This document shows positions 35,401-48,219 of a stretch of 64,000 nucleotides of DNA, piece after piece. The notes below the pieces were generated by a model. The model worked only from the letters and a program-made list of their open reading frames with translations, was not told the DNA's origin and did no database searches. The DNA is from Stenopsyche tienmushanensis (taxonomy: Eukaryota; Arthropoda; Insecta; Trichoptera; Stenopsychidae), in the NCBI GenBank assembly GCA_008973525.1, contig WACJ01000525.1, positions 434,001-498,000 of the forward strand. Direction: 5' to 3'. The translations under genes and the position numbers were made by a program. How positions within the stretch are numbered: the first letter of the stretch is position 1; every line of letters begins with the position of its first letter.

Positions 35401-36320
35401 AACATTGTGAAGCGAAAATGAACCCGACGGACGTTTTAAAGTGCTTTTATGTAGCATCTCTTTGCTTTATACACACTTCAATTTTTTGCCCATTGTCCAC
35501 GATCCTACTTTGAAATGCAGGCCTCATTTGCGTCATTTATTGCTGTAACAATTAAAAACCTAAATTTATACACGCCGAGCTCTATTCTTAGACATTCAAG
35601 TACAAGTGCAGATCGTATATCTTCGACAATGTTTTACTTCTTCTTTTTAAGATACCGTATTCTTCATCGGTTGTAAGCAATCTCCATAGGAAATATTTCA
35701 AGGGATATTGATTACTTCAACTTATGCCATGGGCGATCTTATTTGACTAATTAATTAATCAATACAATAAATCTGCCAAATGTGGGTGTAAAATTAAGAC
35801 ATTCTGGATATCATACACACATTACGAATTATGGATTCTTTGAAAAATATTTCTTCATCAATAGGGAATCATGTATTTGTGAAAATAATCCCCTTTTACC
35901 CACCCAAATAGCGTAATCTCATCGTAAAATATTTATAAACTGCACGCCATACCCAAGCGAATATATTATTGAAATCAGGGCCATATTACAAATTGATATT
36001 TGAAATTGAATTGAATCTGGAAAATCCCGTAAAATCTCGATCTAATATTATGGGATAAAATCGTTGATCCAGATCTCTCATTTAATACAAAATGTATTGG
36101 TCGCTTTTCTTACATTATTCACACAGTTTTTGCATTATTATTTTAAAGATTTCCCTTGAATAAATTCAGTAAATAAAGTGACCCAAAGCATAAAGTTTCA
36201 GACTTAAATCCAGATCGTAGAGAAAAAATTACGGTACCAATAAATTTGGGAAATCGGAAGAATTAATATTAAGAAATCTAAATCCAAACATTAATATTTC
36301 TATTCCGGGATTCATCTATC
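35401..36320. other. No gene recognised
   Basis: This is AT-rich DNA. I see no repeat ends or coding frames. Confidence 0.3.
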
Positions 36321-36329
36321 ATCATGCTG

Positions 36330-36750
36330 ATAGAATTAATAGAATCGGGATGAAGTGGCCAATTTCGTAAAAAAAGAAATTGTTCATTCCACCGTCAGAA
36401 TTCCTTCTTTTCGCAATCTCGAGACAGTCGCCTTCCAAATAATCTTGGGCAACATCAAGCTCAAAGTCGTCGCGGAGTATAATCTGCCTCTCTTGGGTTT
36501 CCTTCCAGGTGAGCTGTCTCAGTTATTCAGTATGGGCAAAAGAGTGTCGGTTGTGGGAAACTTCAACGCAAAATGGAACTGCAGCAAAGAAAACTGACAG
36601 TCCTTGCAGTCTTTCTCTCTCAAAAAAATGTCCAAATTCACTTTCCGCAGTGCTTCACACGCTACCCATCCATCAACAGACGACCTTCCTCTGGATCTGA
36701 TGCTGACCAAAAGCGTCTCGGCTAACGGCATTAGCACCCAGTAAATTAAA
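36330..36750 (+). pseudogene. Jockey-type LINE endonuclease fragment
   Basis: The plus strand reads ANFVKKEIVHSTVRIPSFRN, LETVAFQIILGNIKLKVVAE, YNLP, FLPGELSQLF and VSVVGNFNAKW. This is the apurinic-like endonuclease domain of Jockey-clade LINEs. The family form is VxVGDFNAKH; here the catalytic D is replaced by N. A shifted frame continues as LPLDLMLTKSVSANGISTQ, the next conserved part. The reverse transcriptase does not follow, so this is a truncated fragment. Confidence 0.8.
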
Positions 36751-37037
36751 TCATCAACTAAATTCAAACCACAGCAATTGCGCCAAAAAGGATAAACTAT
36801 TTTCAGAAGCATTTAGAACAAAATCAAAAACAGAATAAAACATGAATTCGGCCGTTAGGGTTTCTGAAAAGGCATTAGAAGCTAGTTACCATGTTGCAAA
36901 ATTAATTGCGCGTCAGAAAAAAACTACATACTATCGACGAAACACATATTAAAAAAATTATTATTCTTCTTGTTCATATTCTTATTATGTATTTTTTAAT
37001 TGTTTGTGTATTTTTTTTCTTTTCTTAATGTACGAAA

Positions 37038-37866
37038 AATATCCAGAAAGTAAGTGTACTGTAATAACAATGGACTGTGGTTTTTTTTTGTTTTTTAATG
37101 GTTGGCAATACTGGATGGCAGAGGGAGATTTTCTGACAAAGCGAGCTTCTCAGGAACACGGTAGTACGTAAACTCATGTTGTAATGTCCAATTGCGTGAA
37201 AGATATTAGCAAGAAATCCCGCCAAGTGCGATTTCTATTGTGACTGAAAATGAAATGTGTGTGGCTCATTACATGCCCGAATAAAAAACAAACAGTCGTC
37301 ACAGTAGCATCACACCAATTTATCATCTGCCAAAAAATTAAAAACCACAATTTCTGATTTAAAAAAATCATAGCGTCAGTGTTTTGAGACGGAAAAGGCA
37401 TCATTTTGGTCGAATTTCTGCCTCAGGGAGAGACCATCAATGCGCAGCGATATTGTAAGACCCTTAAAAAAAACTCGAAAGAAGCATTCAAAACAAAAGG
37501 AGGGGAATTCTGATGGAGGAATGTGCTTGTTGCATGGCAACGCCCGTCCTCACACAGCCTTAGCCATCAAGAACACCCTCCGTATTGGCGTATCCGACTG
37601 TGCGCCTGAAAAACAAATGGATAGAACTAAATTTTAAACCGACAAATAGGTGCAGAAAGAGGTTCTGAAGGGGGGGGGGGGAAGAAGCTAGCGGAAGAGT
37701 TCCTCGAGGAGGGCATAAAGAAGCTTGTGTCACGGCTCACCAGATGCATTGAACGGGATGGCGATTATGTTGGAAAATATTTAGCAAGTGTAGCAACAAT
37801 ATCCTGTATTTTATTTTTAAATACATTTTTTCTAAAAAAATGTAGTACACCTACTTTCGGGATATG
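37038..37866 (+). mobile_element. Degraded mariner element
   Basis: ATATCCAGAAAGTAAGTGTA at about 37040 pairs with the inverse of CTACTTTCGGGATAT at about 37851-37865 (ATATCCCGAAAGTAGGTGTA): 18 of 20 positions agree. These ends enclose mariner transposase fragments on the plus strand. At about 830 bp it has lost part of the gene. Confidence 0.75.
37220..37795 (+). pseudogene. mariner transposase, frameshifted
   Basis: Recognisable blocks, in order and across frames, are IILVEFLPQGETINAQRYCK, QNKRRG, LLHGNARPHTA (the second catalytic Asp motif is normally LLHDNARPHTA; D is G here), VQKEVLK, and finally EEFLEEGIKKLVSRLTRCIE followed by RDGDYV. The block with the third catalytic Asp (PYSPDLAPSDY) is missing through an internal deletion at about 37640. 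A run of 11 G at 37671-37681 adds another frame break. The enzyme is dead. Confidence 0.85.
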
Positions 37867-38059
37867 CTATTTTAAAAGAAATAAATAAATCAATATCTAT
37901 TATTTTAGCTTTTGATGTGCCCCGTAAAATTTAAGGAAGAATTTTGGTGTGCCGTATATGAGAAAAGGTTGCACGAGGACTGCCTTAAGATATAATATTG
38001 GGCAATTGCGATCTTTTCCCATCTCTCTATCAACTTATTTATTCTACTAAAATATAAGT

Positions 38060-38650
38060 TCTATTTTCTTAACTTATGTTGAGTGATCATTGCCACATGT
38101 ATTCGCGCGTTATCATGGTGGAAGACTACCCCTTTCCTGTTGGTCATATAAGATATATTTTTTTAAAGGCAGCGCTAAGTTTTACCAGTTGCTGACATAA
38201 TTGTTTCATAATAAGCAATTTCTTTAGTCTCACCATTACAAAGCATCACATTTTTTTGATGAATTTCGGCTTTTGAAAGGGGTCAATGGGGCTTCTCAAA
38301 ATCTACCCCAAAGTCGCTTTCTTGTCACGTTGTTAAACACGACTCATTTTTGGTCCCCCTTTATTAATCGATGTAAAAAGTTTCTTGTTTTTGCCTGGCG
38401 CTCAAAGAAACACATGTTTCAACACGTTTAATTATATTTTCAGCTGAGAATTGATGAGGGGTCCAAACATCATACCGAGAAACCATTTCTATGCGTTTCA
38501 GATGATTTACCGCAGTTTTTTGGTTAACTTTCATCTTCAAGCCAATGAAAAATCCCTTGATCAGAATGTTGAAAACTACCTCTGAGTTGGTCGAATTTTA
38601 ACAGCGTCTTCTTCATACACTGCGAAAATGTTTTTTTATGGTCACGATCG
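38060..38650 (-). pseudogene. mariner transposase of a different family, frameshifted
   Basis: On the minus strand, blocks in mixed frames include EEDAVKIRPTQ (N-terminal linker), AEIHQKNVML-like KPKFIKKMCF, KLLIMKQLCQQLVKLSAAFK and a final HHDNAR-type motif (STMITRECMWQ in one frame, HHDNARIHVA-like in the next). The order is that of SETMAR/maT-like mariners. There are many stops. No terminal repeats were found, so its ends are only approximate. Confidence 0.6.
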
Positions 38651-40850
38651 TGTTGATTGTTGGGAAATACGTAAAGCAGACAGAGTCGTAAATTAATGCA
38701 GTTTATCGATGAACATTTCGAAAAATCGCAAAGCCTTCTACCTATTTTTTGGCTAGATCAAAACTGAAAATTTAATTAAAATATTGTAAGTAAACAAAAC
38801 GACAGTCTACTGCGATTGTGTTTTTGATAAGATTTATAACAATATCAAGTTCCCGTGCTACAACTTTAACCACGTTTATTAAAGCCCTAGCCACCTTGTA
38901 TCGAAAATAAACGACATTTATTTGAACTTAATTTACGTAAACTACTTGTAAACTAAAAAGCAGCTTTATGAATTTTAATTTATTGCCGGTATGTACAATT
39001 ATCCAAATTTCGAAAATTGTTGTTAATGTTCGCAACGTTGAAAGCTTGATAGACTAACTTTCAAGCGTTTGACGAAGAATTATATTTTTGCCTCTGTCTC
39101 ACAAGGGTATTGTGATTTTTTCACCCCTCAAAAGGTTACGTAGCAAATATTTTTGCAATGTACTTCTTCTATAACAATGATGGTCATCGCTTATTTTAGC
39201 TTTAACATATTTATTATAAATAGAAGCTCACTGTGACTAGACTGAACGACGGCTTTTACATAAGATCGTTTAATTTGCATGCTGAAAATATTCTAATTTG
39301 AGATGAAGAATTCCAAATTTAAAAATAAAGCCTTTATATAATAATAAGAAAGCTTTTATATAATGTTATACGATGTAAAAATATTAAATAAATGCGTGAT
39401 TTTCATGACTATGGCTTTATCGTATACTCAACGCAAATTACTTCTAAAAATATCGCTCTTTATTTTCAATAGGACCCCCCCCCCCCCAAAAAAAAAATAC
39501 ACCAATATCACAAAATTAGCAATGCTATTTCAATGCCTTATTTATAACGTCGTAGGGTTTATTCGAAAAAGCAGCTAAACAGAAATTATGTCGGCAAGGG
39601 TCGTATAAAAATAGATGATCAACGTAAAAGGCATCATTGTTTAAGTCTTAATAAGCGAAACGCCGCACCCTTGCTTCGCATAAAATTGAGTTTATTTAAA
39701 AATCAACATTATTTCGGCTTCCCTGTGCCCAAGAGATTTGGTAGGCCATTTCGAAGTCATTAAGATACTGTATTATTAGTTCCGGACTGCTCCCCTGAGT
39801 ATATGTTTCGAAAACACATTAATTAAAAAATGTTTACTCACTGAACGAATACGTAAAAAGCTCTGCAGATATAGAGCTTTGTTTGGTAATTGCAAAGTAT
39901 TTGGATTAAAAACATAATGTAAACCGTTTATAAATTACAATATTATATATAATTGTATGAATCATGAGCTGATGTGATCCCTGCATTTTATTGCCCACTC
40001 AATGTTTTAAATACATTGTTGGAATTTTTGTTTATTACCACATTAATAGATCTTATAATGCATTAAATTTTGTTCATCCTTCGTGTTTCAATATTGATTT
40101 GTATGAACAATTTTAAAAACATATTAATATACGTATTGCAAGTACATCGAGCAAAAAAATACTATTCGAATACTCTCGAATTAATGGAAAATTGATGGCC
40201 TCCAATGCTATGGAAAATAAAAGCACCTCGTCCCATGGTTTTCATTTTGCTTTTATTGCGACCGGTGGAGAGCGAAAAAGGTTTTTGAAACTTTTCATTG
40301 TTTCATTTTCGTCAATGTCCAAACACAAATTGTCAAATATATCGCACCTTTCTTCTAAAGTGCAACGAAAAATTGTCGCGATGAAAAATGTCAAATCAAT
40401 CTCGTGTGCAGATTAATTGAGGGCCCTGGAAATATTTGGTTTTATCAAACCTCGAAAATTTCTGCGATAAAATATTGAGGCTGGTAAATTATGGACATTT
40501 TTCATTCAACTTTATTAAGTCGGCCCCATGTAGGGGAGGATTTATACAGCGATACGAAAGTCAGAATATTAACAATACAAATGTATTTCATACAATCTGT
40601 AATATTTTCAATAAGAACTATTTTTAGTTACAGCCAAAGTGCTGATGTAACATCCATGCGATTTTATTTTGTCACTTTGACGCTTCAGGCTCCATGTACC
40701 ATAGTTCCGAGCTGTTTACAACCTATTGACAGGATAAACAGAATGGATGTTTGTATATCATATGAACTATCCACGGTTAACAAAGACGTGCTAATTCTTA
40801 TTGCCAATACGAAAATGCATAAAGACTTGGGGAAAATAATTTGAGGAGTC
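38651..40850. other. No gene recognised
   Basis: This is AT-rich DNA with a C-tract at 39474-39487. Frames at 40192-40844 (plus) show no known domain. Confidence 0.3.
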
Positions 40851-40857
40851 ATATTCA

Positions 40858-40925
40858 TGGTAAAACCGTTATTTTTGCCGGAATGAAAAGTAGAACTGAA
40901 TCGATTTAAAAATATTGGTTTTATC
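40858..40925 (+). repeat. Short dispersed repeat, also at 42220-42275
   Basis: ACCGTTATTTTTGCCGGAAT at about 40865 and ACCGTTATTTTTCCCGGAAT at about 42231 share a further run of similar sequence (AAAAAGTGTAACTGAA-type). Nothing else is known about the unit. Confidence 0.35.
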
Positions 40926-41099
40926 AGCTCGATTCACGTCTTATGCGAAAGAGAGTTTGTTGGATTTTTGTGTTGATATAATGTGACCTTCACCATTCTT
41001 ATATAGATTTTGTTTAATTATATTATCTTTACTCTATATTCATCCTGTTAATTGGGCCGTAAAAACATCGAGCCGTTCCCAGCCGACATGAGCCTGCAA

Positions 41100-41330
41100 T
41101 AAAATGAAGACAACAATATTTTCGACTGATTGTGAAATTCAAACAACATCCGCGAGAATGGCGTCCGATCGTGAGGCGCTCATTCATTGTGCCAGCGGTT
41201 CGAAAAGCGGACCGGTTGGATACGGATACGGTTGGATCCTCTTTTAGGGACACTTTCGTTGATAAATGAGTACCCGGGATCTTCTAAGATTTGTACGATC
41301 ACAGAAGCCCTCCCCCCCCCAACCCCCAGC
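41100..41330 (-). repeat. Dispersed repeat with conserved peptide, copy 1
   Basis: Read on the minus strand, the block gives SVSNRSAFRTAGTMNERLTI followed by GRH. Homologous blocks are at 47555-47715 (MSNRSAFRTADVTNERFAIE) and, on the plus strand, at 61800-61900 (SVSNRTEFRTTDTTKERLAI). The DNA around the peptide (GATCGTACAAATC, GATCGGACGCCA) is shared too. The family is not recognised. The conserved peptide hints at a transposon protein rather than a random repeat. Confidence 0.55.
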
Positions 41331-41349
41331 CACAAGATCACGAGCAAGT

Positions 41350-41770
41350 CAAATTTCAGAAATTTTACGTAGCTTATTTCTTCCCCGCACGCAGAACGCA
41401 GTTGGCCACTTCAATGAGAATGAGCATGTCTTCTTGGACATGAATATAAAATTCGAATTTTGCACCTTGCTGTGTACTTTTGATCAGTAGAGGGTTCCCA
41501 TGTTTTTTTGTCTCAAATGTGAAGCGATGAACTCATGTTTCATCCATGGTTATGAATTGATGCAAAAACTCGGCTTAATTGCAGTGAAACATCGCCAAAC
41601 ACTCACTGAAACATCATCACGATGTTTTTTTTTCCCGTTGTAAGCAAACGCAGCATCTATATTATGCACAGCTTTATCATGTCCATTTTGTGATGTTTTT
41701 TCAGCATTTCTAGGGTGGTTTTTATCGACCATTTGATCAAGACCACTCTTACGTTAGGTTGGGTACTTTT
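41350..41770 (-). pseudogene. mariner transposase, central part
   Basis: On the minus strand the frame reads CLAMFHCN, stop, AEFLHQFITMDET, stop, VHRFTFETKKHG. The mariner consensus is CLxxFxRNPxEFLRRFxTxDETWxHxxxPETKxQS, so this is the region of the first catalytic Asp (MDET keeps it). In-frame stops replace the P after N and the W after DET. The flanks on both sides have decayed. Confidence 0.75.
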
Positions 41771-42599
41771 GGAACTATCTTTTGGCACTTCATACCTTCC
41801 TTACAATTCTGCTTTAGATAAAATTTAAGTTATCTTTTCTTATATATTTGCTATGTGCTCAAGCTAGGATTCACAGATCTCAATTTGTTTCCTAGTGGTA
41901 TGTATTATACTACAATCTCGGACTCCTATACCATCAGCTTATAAGAATCAAGTCAATATCCTTTCGTTTAATAAATTATATTATAATATTCTTCTATTTT
42001 TAATTATTAAAACTTTAATTAATTGTAGACATTTTCTAAAAATCATTGTATATTCAGCTACATAGAAGCAGAGATGGAACATAATGCGTTAATTAAGAAA
42101 TCATCAATAATCAAAAATAGTAAATTTGACACTATTATTCTAAATTATACTAGAAAATATGTTTTTAATGTATATAAAAACATTTTAAGAAATTCAAAAA
42201 TGGGTCATCATGGAAACCAAAAAATGAAAAAACCGTTATTTTTCCCGGAATAAAAAATGTAACCGAACAGATATAAGTGTTTGGAACTGACTCAGAATGA
42301 AAACTGAAATGATCACATCCATCATCAGTTATGCTTAAATCATTGAAAAATATTCAGGATAAACTATTGTATTTCAACATGAAAATATTTATAGAGAAAT
42401 GAGTGGATTTAAATATTTGGATTCGAAAACATGATAATAAAATATTTTCAATGTCTCTATTATTGCCCTATCGATCCATCTTAGTTTATTAAATAATCTC
42501 GCACACATGTATCATCATCAATATGAAAAATGGACGAAATGTCTACTGATAGTTCTCGATTCAACCGAATAAGAAATGCTCGACTTATGCGACACTTCT

Positions 42600-42960
42600 T
42601 TTCGTTTTTATTGTAAATTTTGTATATTTCATGACGCAAATCGTTGCTTTCTCCTCTCATGGAAACGTATTCCGTGTCCTTTCAGTCCGCCGGGTCTTTT
42701 CCACGAGCGACGGCGCCATTAATAAGGCTTACGGCTCTAGGGTTATAATTTTATTGTGTCGCGAACAAAAATATAATCTGTTAACACGTCACGTCAATAT
42801 ATTTGCGTTAATAATACGACCTTAACGACGAAAATAATACCGGAGGACGTCAACGCTTTTATTTCTTCATTCATCAACAGGACCGAAGAACAAACAACGC
42901 GTATGTGACACGAGTAAAAACCTAACGAGTTGTTTCATTGAAAGCCGGAGAAAAGACGCC
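42600..42960. other. GC-richer island, non-repetitive
   Basis: This block has several CpG-containing words (CGACGGCGCCATTAATAAGG, CACGTCACGTCAATATATT) in AT-rich surroundings, and no frame I can name. It could be regulatory or an old exon. Confidence 0.25.
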
Positions 42961-43527
42961 AACGTTTTTTTTTTGGTATCGATTTTCAAAATTATATCCA
43001 TCCCTGTAATTTCATACGTCCATTCAATTTTTGGACCTTTTGTTAAAACATTTTTTTAATGAAGAAAAAAGGTATCTTTTGTTCATTTTTAAAAAGCTTT
43101 ATTAAGAAAACACGCCGTTTATGTAGACTTATAATGCCAATCATATTTTATCTTAAAATCATGATTTAAATAAGCAAATATTGTTTATTAAAGGTTTGGG
43201 CTCAATTCTTCGTAATTATATAAATCTACGTTTTCACCAATCTCATCTTTTAAATTATAATAATGGGTGAAATCCTTTTTTGGCAATTTCAACACACATA
43301 GTTTCTGTTTTGTGTTGTTTTTGTGTTTCTTCGCAGCACTATTTATATTATTCCCCAAATTAATTTAATACAATTTATAATCTCCTTAATAGTTCATGAT
43401 ATATTTCGAGAGACTCATTGGTCATTTCAACTTATTATTCATAAGAAGCTTTAATCATTTTGTAAATGTAACTAGAAATTTCAATGGCTTTGGTGGATGT
43501 TTCTTGATATAATAAAATAGCACCAGA

Positions 43528-43818
43528 GTGAAGTCTTATAAGAATTCTTCGATTGGATTATTGCCTCCGGGAGATGAAAAACTAGCCACGTCTTCGTTCA
43601 CCAGGGTCTCTCTGTTGCCACATGGATACGGGCAGCCTTCTGTCCTGCAGGAACTTAATTTGTCTAATGAATTTCATATCCAGACCAGATGGCTGTATTT
43701 ACAGAGCGATTTAACCACATGCTCGCGTTTAGCACCGGAGCTGCAAACTCCATACGCCCTGAATCTTCGCAAAACCGCTTTTGTGGGAGAGCAAATATTT
43801 AAAAAGCCAAACGTTTAA
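43528..43818 (+). other. Open frame of 96 codons in a GC-richer patch
   Basis: The first codon is not clearly ATG, and the peptide (ending EQIFKKPNV) has no recognisable domain. The opposite strand is also largely open (one frame has SSCRTEGCPYPCGNRETLV). It is too ambiguous to call as a gene, but it stands out from the random frames by composition. Confidence 0.2.
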
Positions 43819-43819
43819 C

Positions 43820-44803
43820 ATCTAGATCCCAGTGAAAATATTATTTAAAGACTAACTCTATACATAATAAACTCGAATACCATCCTCGGCGCAAGCATTA
43901 ATTGCATACCGAATATTATGTAACAGTACAGAATTAAATTTTGATACGATTACGATTGATGTATCATGCAACTATTAAAGAGCTTGCTTCCTTGCAATAC
44001 CATTCAAATATAATACATTATGTAATTTATCTGTGCTGTGTGAAAAAATTGCCCAAATTTACTCGATAACCTTTATTTAGAATCATTTGTTTGTGCTTTT
44101 ATTGGCCATAAGTAAACTATGATTACGCGCATAAAGGTTAAAGAGCTCATTGTGAGTAATTCTTGGAACTTTGAATTTATTTATTTCGGAACAAAATCTC
44201 TTGAGCAAATCTAGGCCAATAGCTTCAATGATTTTTCTGGGAATACATAATCTTCTTAAGACGTCATATCCGCAATCGAACGTGGGCGATCTCCATATAA
44301 GATTTTTTTTGAGATAAAGATTATTTATAGTGATTTTCTTTTTTCGATTAAATTAGTATTAGATTTATGATTAAATAACGAAATTATCATTATTTTAAGA
44401 TATCACTCATAGGTAGCCCTGCCCAACTTCTCAGCATGTGCTTTATTACAATCGTTATGTATATTGATATGTTAGTGAGATGATAATGTCTCCATGACTT
44501 GGATTTCGCAGCTCTCATTTGAGTTCAGTTTGTGTTCAGACACGGTGAAAAAACATCTCAGTAATTATGTTTATTTCTGGTTTTAGATTTGTCAACTTTA
44601 TAATCATATTCCGGTTTAAAAATATTGAAAAAATATCATTTCACACTGAAAAAAAAATGGATTTCTTTCGGGATGATATAATATTTATTCATACATTTTG
44701 GTCCAAATAGTGATCAATTTAATTTGAAATGTGAAAATGTTCAAGCATACGCATTTCAAGCTCGATTTAAAAATAAATTTTGAGTTAAGAATATTTGTAT
44801 ATT
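43820..44803. other. No gene recognised
   Basis: This is AT-rich, with no repeats or frames of interest. Confidence 0.3.
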
Positions 44804-44805
44804 TA

Positions 44806-45999
44806 TCAGGTCAGTCCAAAAGTTCGTGCGCATTTACAAACACCATTTAATATTTTAACCAATGATTTGTTTTTCTCCACTCTCTACAATATACTTACAA
44901 GTAGCTTTTTAGTTCCATTGCTGTAGAAAGACACTGGTTTTGAGTTTAAAAAAAACTTGAAAGTCTATTTTGTACATTCTGCTTTAAAATTTAATTTTTT
45001 CCCTAGTAAAAAAAATGTAAGACACGAAATAAGTGAAAACCACTTGAAGCAATATCCAGGGAGTAAGAAAGATGCGGTAAAAGCTCCCAATTAAATTCAC
45101 TATTTTTTTTAAAAAAAATAATAAAAAACTTTTATTTATTTAAGAAAAGATGAAAATACAATTCAAAAATAGGTAAATAAAACACCAAAAAATTAAAATA
45201 TTATTTTGAAAATATGCCCGAAGTAACATTAAAGCATCGAATGTTTCGTCATTTAGTTTGGATCTGATTTTTGTAGCCAGGCAACTTGCTGATGAAAATG
45301 CACGCTCAGCCTCCACACTCGTTGGAGGTATCGTCATCAGATATTTAAATGCTAGTTCGAGTCGATGACTGCATGAGCCCCCATTTTCGTATAACACCAT
45401 CAATGTGATTGATAAAATTCCTTTCTGGGACACAGACTAAAACTCGCAAAATTCCCGATTTCCCGACAAATTATTTATTTCCGTCGTTGCAGATGAATAT
45501 TTATATATTATAATACTTCGATATGATTCGTAATTATATTACAGAGGAATACAAAAAATTTAAACCCCGTATCTATTATATTTCGTATCGATATTCACAT
45601 TATTAGAGTCGAGGTGTAGTAAATACATCACCGGTAGAGAAAGGTTAGGTTAGGTCAGGTCTAGTAAAAGTTTATTTTTAGGAAGTAAAGACACCTTTAC
45701 TGTTGGAATTAGCTGCTTATCTTTATCTGTTCATTATATTTTTTGTGACGATACGATATAAATAATCCATAAATGTCGTCGCTTGTTACCAAACGGTCAA
45801 AAAATAGCTCTCTTCATATTAATTTTCTATGGGTATTATAAATGCGTCTGATGTTTACGAAAATTGGTGACAAACTGACTAATATATTAGTCAAGTGACG
45901 ACAACTTTTGGTAGGTTCGAAATCTAATGTTAAATTGTGTTTTATTTAAAATATTTAAAAATCTCTCAAAAATGCGCACGAACTTTTGGACTGGCCTGA
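44806..45999 (-). mobile_element. mariner element interrupted by a hAT fragment
   Basis: The terminal repeats are 30 bp starting TCAGGTCAGTCCAAAAGTTC and TCAGGCCAGTCCAAAAGTTC, with a single mismatch, inside TA duplications at 44804-44805 and 46000-46001. Near the left end the minus strand encodes WELLPHLSYSLDIASSGFHL followed by FRVLHFF, a worn PYSPDLAPSDYHLFRSLQ block, then QNQCLSTAMELKSYL-type C-terminus. The centre, about 45115-45660, is hAT sequence. It was therefore inserted into this mariner and makes up roughly half of its 1194 bp. Confidence 0.85.
45140..45433 (-). pseudogene. hAT transposase, C-terminal dimerisation domain
   Basis: The minus-strand frame contains LELAFKYLMTIPPTSVEAER, then AFSSASCLATKIRSKLNDET and FDALMLLRAYF. 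This is the hAT C-terminal dimerisation domain: the family pattern is LAxxYLxIPATSVxxERxFSxAGxxxxxxRxxLxxxxxxxLxxLxxN. It is open for 97 codons. Upstream on the same strand, the DNA changes to the hAT 5' non-coding part (45430-45655). A deletion has thus joined the 5' end to the last domain, and catalytic residues are missing. Confidence 0.85.
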
Positions 46000-46001
46000 T
46001 A

Positions 46002-47550
46002 GATTGTCTTGTTTGAAAACAATATGAGTACTTTATTTTTTTAGTTTATATAGTTTATATTTTTCTTCCCAAAATATATTTCATTTCATCCAGGATTTTT
46101 TTAAACCGAAGCCTTCATTGAGAAAATTATGATAGTACATCCAAATAAATTTGTCATGAATTATATTAAAATAATTAAAATTATATACTAGAGCATTGCA
46201 ATGATACATTTTTGTTCGTAGAAATTTCTCAGTACTATTGTAAAAACAAAATTCTTGTTTTCCGACTTAATTTCATCTGGGTACTTTATGAAGTAATGCT
46301 ACTCCATACTCGTTTCACTCCAGCTCTTGGTGGATCCCATTAATATTGTTCAGCAGGAATAAGCATTCTCTCGTTTCTACAAGCAATACTAACTAATTCC
46401 CTTCAGTTTGCCTTTAACACAAAAAGTTCTTGGTATACAAGTTCATCCTTTGTTATTGGGGTAGAGAGCACTCCGAGTGGAAGTCATCTGCCAAGAGGAA
46501 ATGAACAAAGTCTTCCAATCTTTACGATGTCTCCCTATCAACATGCAATTTTCAATCTTCCATTATTCGCATAAAATTGGACTCCATTTTAAATCATCCA
46601 CGAACATGTCAATATGTCAACGAAATAAATGTATTCAAATACACAAATATTTATAAACAGCCATCCAAGCATATGCATACATATACGTATAATACAGTTT
46701 GATTGAAATAATTACTCAATGCTATGAATTTGTTATGTTGTATTATGACATGTGTTATTTGATTCATTTACATGTACGCAGTGTATGAGTTTTAATCGAA
46801 TTACATTGTATTTTAAGAACAAAATTACGAACGCCTGAAAGCGTGAAAAACTAAATATGGCGAAAATGTTCACGTAGGCGTTTTGACGAAAAGCATGAAT
46901 TGTTCGGCTCGAGGACGAATTTTGATGGCTAGCCGAACTTTTCCAATGTATAAAATTTCACCAGCTCTTCGGCTAATGTATAAGTCGTCTTTTGGACGCA
47001 TAAATACTTATCATTGTGCTTATAACAATGGCTTCTCAAGTGACACAAGGTCGAAAGACGTTATTGTTGTTGACATCAAATCGCGCATTTATTAGTCTAT
47101 GAGATGGATGTTAGGTCCTGTTCAAAAATGTAGCCTATTTGTTGATATCTCAAAGAGAAAATTGGTGCTATAATATTTTAAATCTTATGATATATTCACA
47201 TTTTAACATAAAACCTATGTATTACACGATTTTCCTGCAACATAATTCTATTTCAGCTATAATCAACAATAAGAATTGTTAATAATATGGGAGGCAGCGA
47301 AATTAATTGTGTAATTATTCCTACAAAGCTGATTATAAAACGACAGTTTACCACGATGATGTAGTTGTTGACCTGTAATTAAATTTATAAATGTTTTCTA
47401 CTTATAACACTGAAAATATATTGTAGCTGCTTTTAATAAATTTCATATATACTTAATGAAAGATGCAATACTTCAATCAAGTTCTCGCGTCACAACTTAA
47501 GCCAGGGTTTTTATCAGTCTTCTTCAGACAACTTCATTTTATAATAAGAG
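46002..47550. other. Unassigned stretch
   Basis: The frame at 46883-47095 (plus) lies in a somewhat GC-richer patch but carries no recognised domain. No transposon ends were found. Confidence 0.3.
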
Positions 47551-47554
47551 TTCG

Positions 47555-47715
47555 TAATATTCAGGTGTGGCGTTCAATTGCAAAACGCTCATTTGTTACA
47601 TCAGCAGTCCGAAAAGCGGACCGATTGGACATGCGAACCTTGTGGTCACTCAATCCTTTATTAGAGCGTTTTGCGGCCTTTTCTATGATCTGTACGATCA
47701 CGGAAACAACTATAA
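47555..47715 (-). repeat. Dispersed repeat with conserved peptide, copy 2
   Basis: The block is homologous to 41100-41330: GTCCGAAAAGCGGACCG(A/G)TTGG and GATCTGTACGATCACGGAA are shared. The minus strand reads VRMSNRSAFRTADVTNERFA. It is open within the repeat only. Confidence 0.55.
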
Positions 47716-47865
47716 AGCAACAATAATTTGGATTTCTGGATGTGGATAATAATATCCGCAACGTTAAAAGCTTAGTAGGCTATAATTTCAATTTAAAGTA
47801 AACGATCACTTAGTCCCATTCTATTTTATTAAGGAGCAAGACTTTAATAATGTGATATTTAAGAA

Positions 47866-48216
47866 TTGTTGGCGAAAGAACATACGGAAAAAGCAAATTT
47901 AGTTGAAATGGCATTCGGAATAATCTACAATTCAGAGAACGATAATACAAATGGCAATGAAGAAATTGTTAATTATTTTACCCCAAATAAAACACAAAGA
48001 AAGACTTTAATAGTTTTAAAAAGAATACAGAAAGGCATTTTAGAGAAATCTACACAAATTTTTAGCTTGTTGTATAACAATTGTTTAGCTCATAGTCAAA
48101 AGCAAACGATAAGAAATCACCACAGCTTGATAATCTTATATATTTTTGAGCAGTGTTGTTTCAGTATTATCTGTGTATTGATTTATTACAACCACACAAA
48201 TTATGGAATCAACTAA
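47866..48216 (+). other. Open frame of 116 codons, AT-rich, doubtful
   Basis: The start region MLAKEHTEKANLVEMAFGII has some gene-like texture. The rest is rich in I, L, Y and N, as random AT-rich DNA is. No domain or splice evidence was found. Confidence 0.15.
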
Positions 48217-48219
48217 TAA

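Noticed and set aside
37025..37404. Minus-strand frames of 66 and 76 codons
   Set aside because: Antisense to the degraded mariner transposase on the plus strand.
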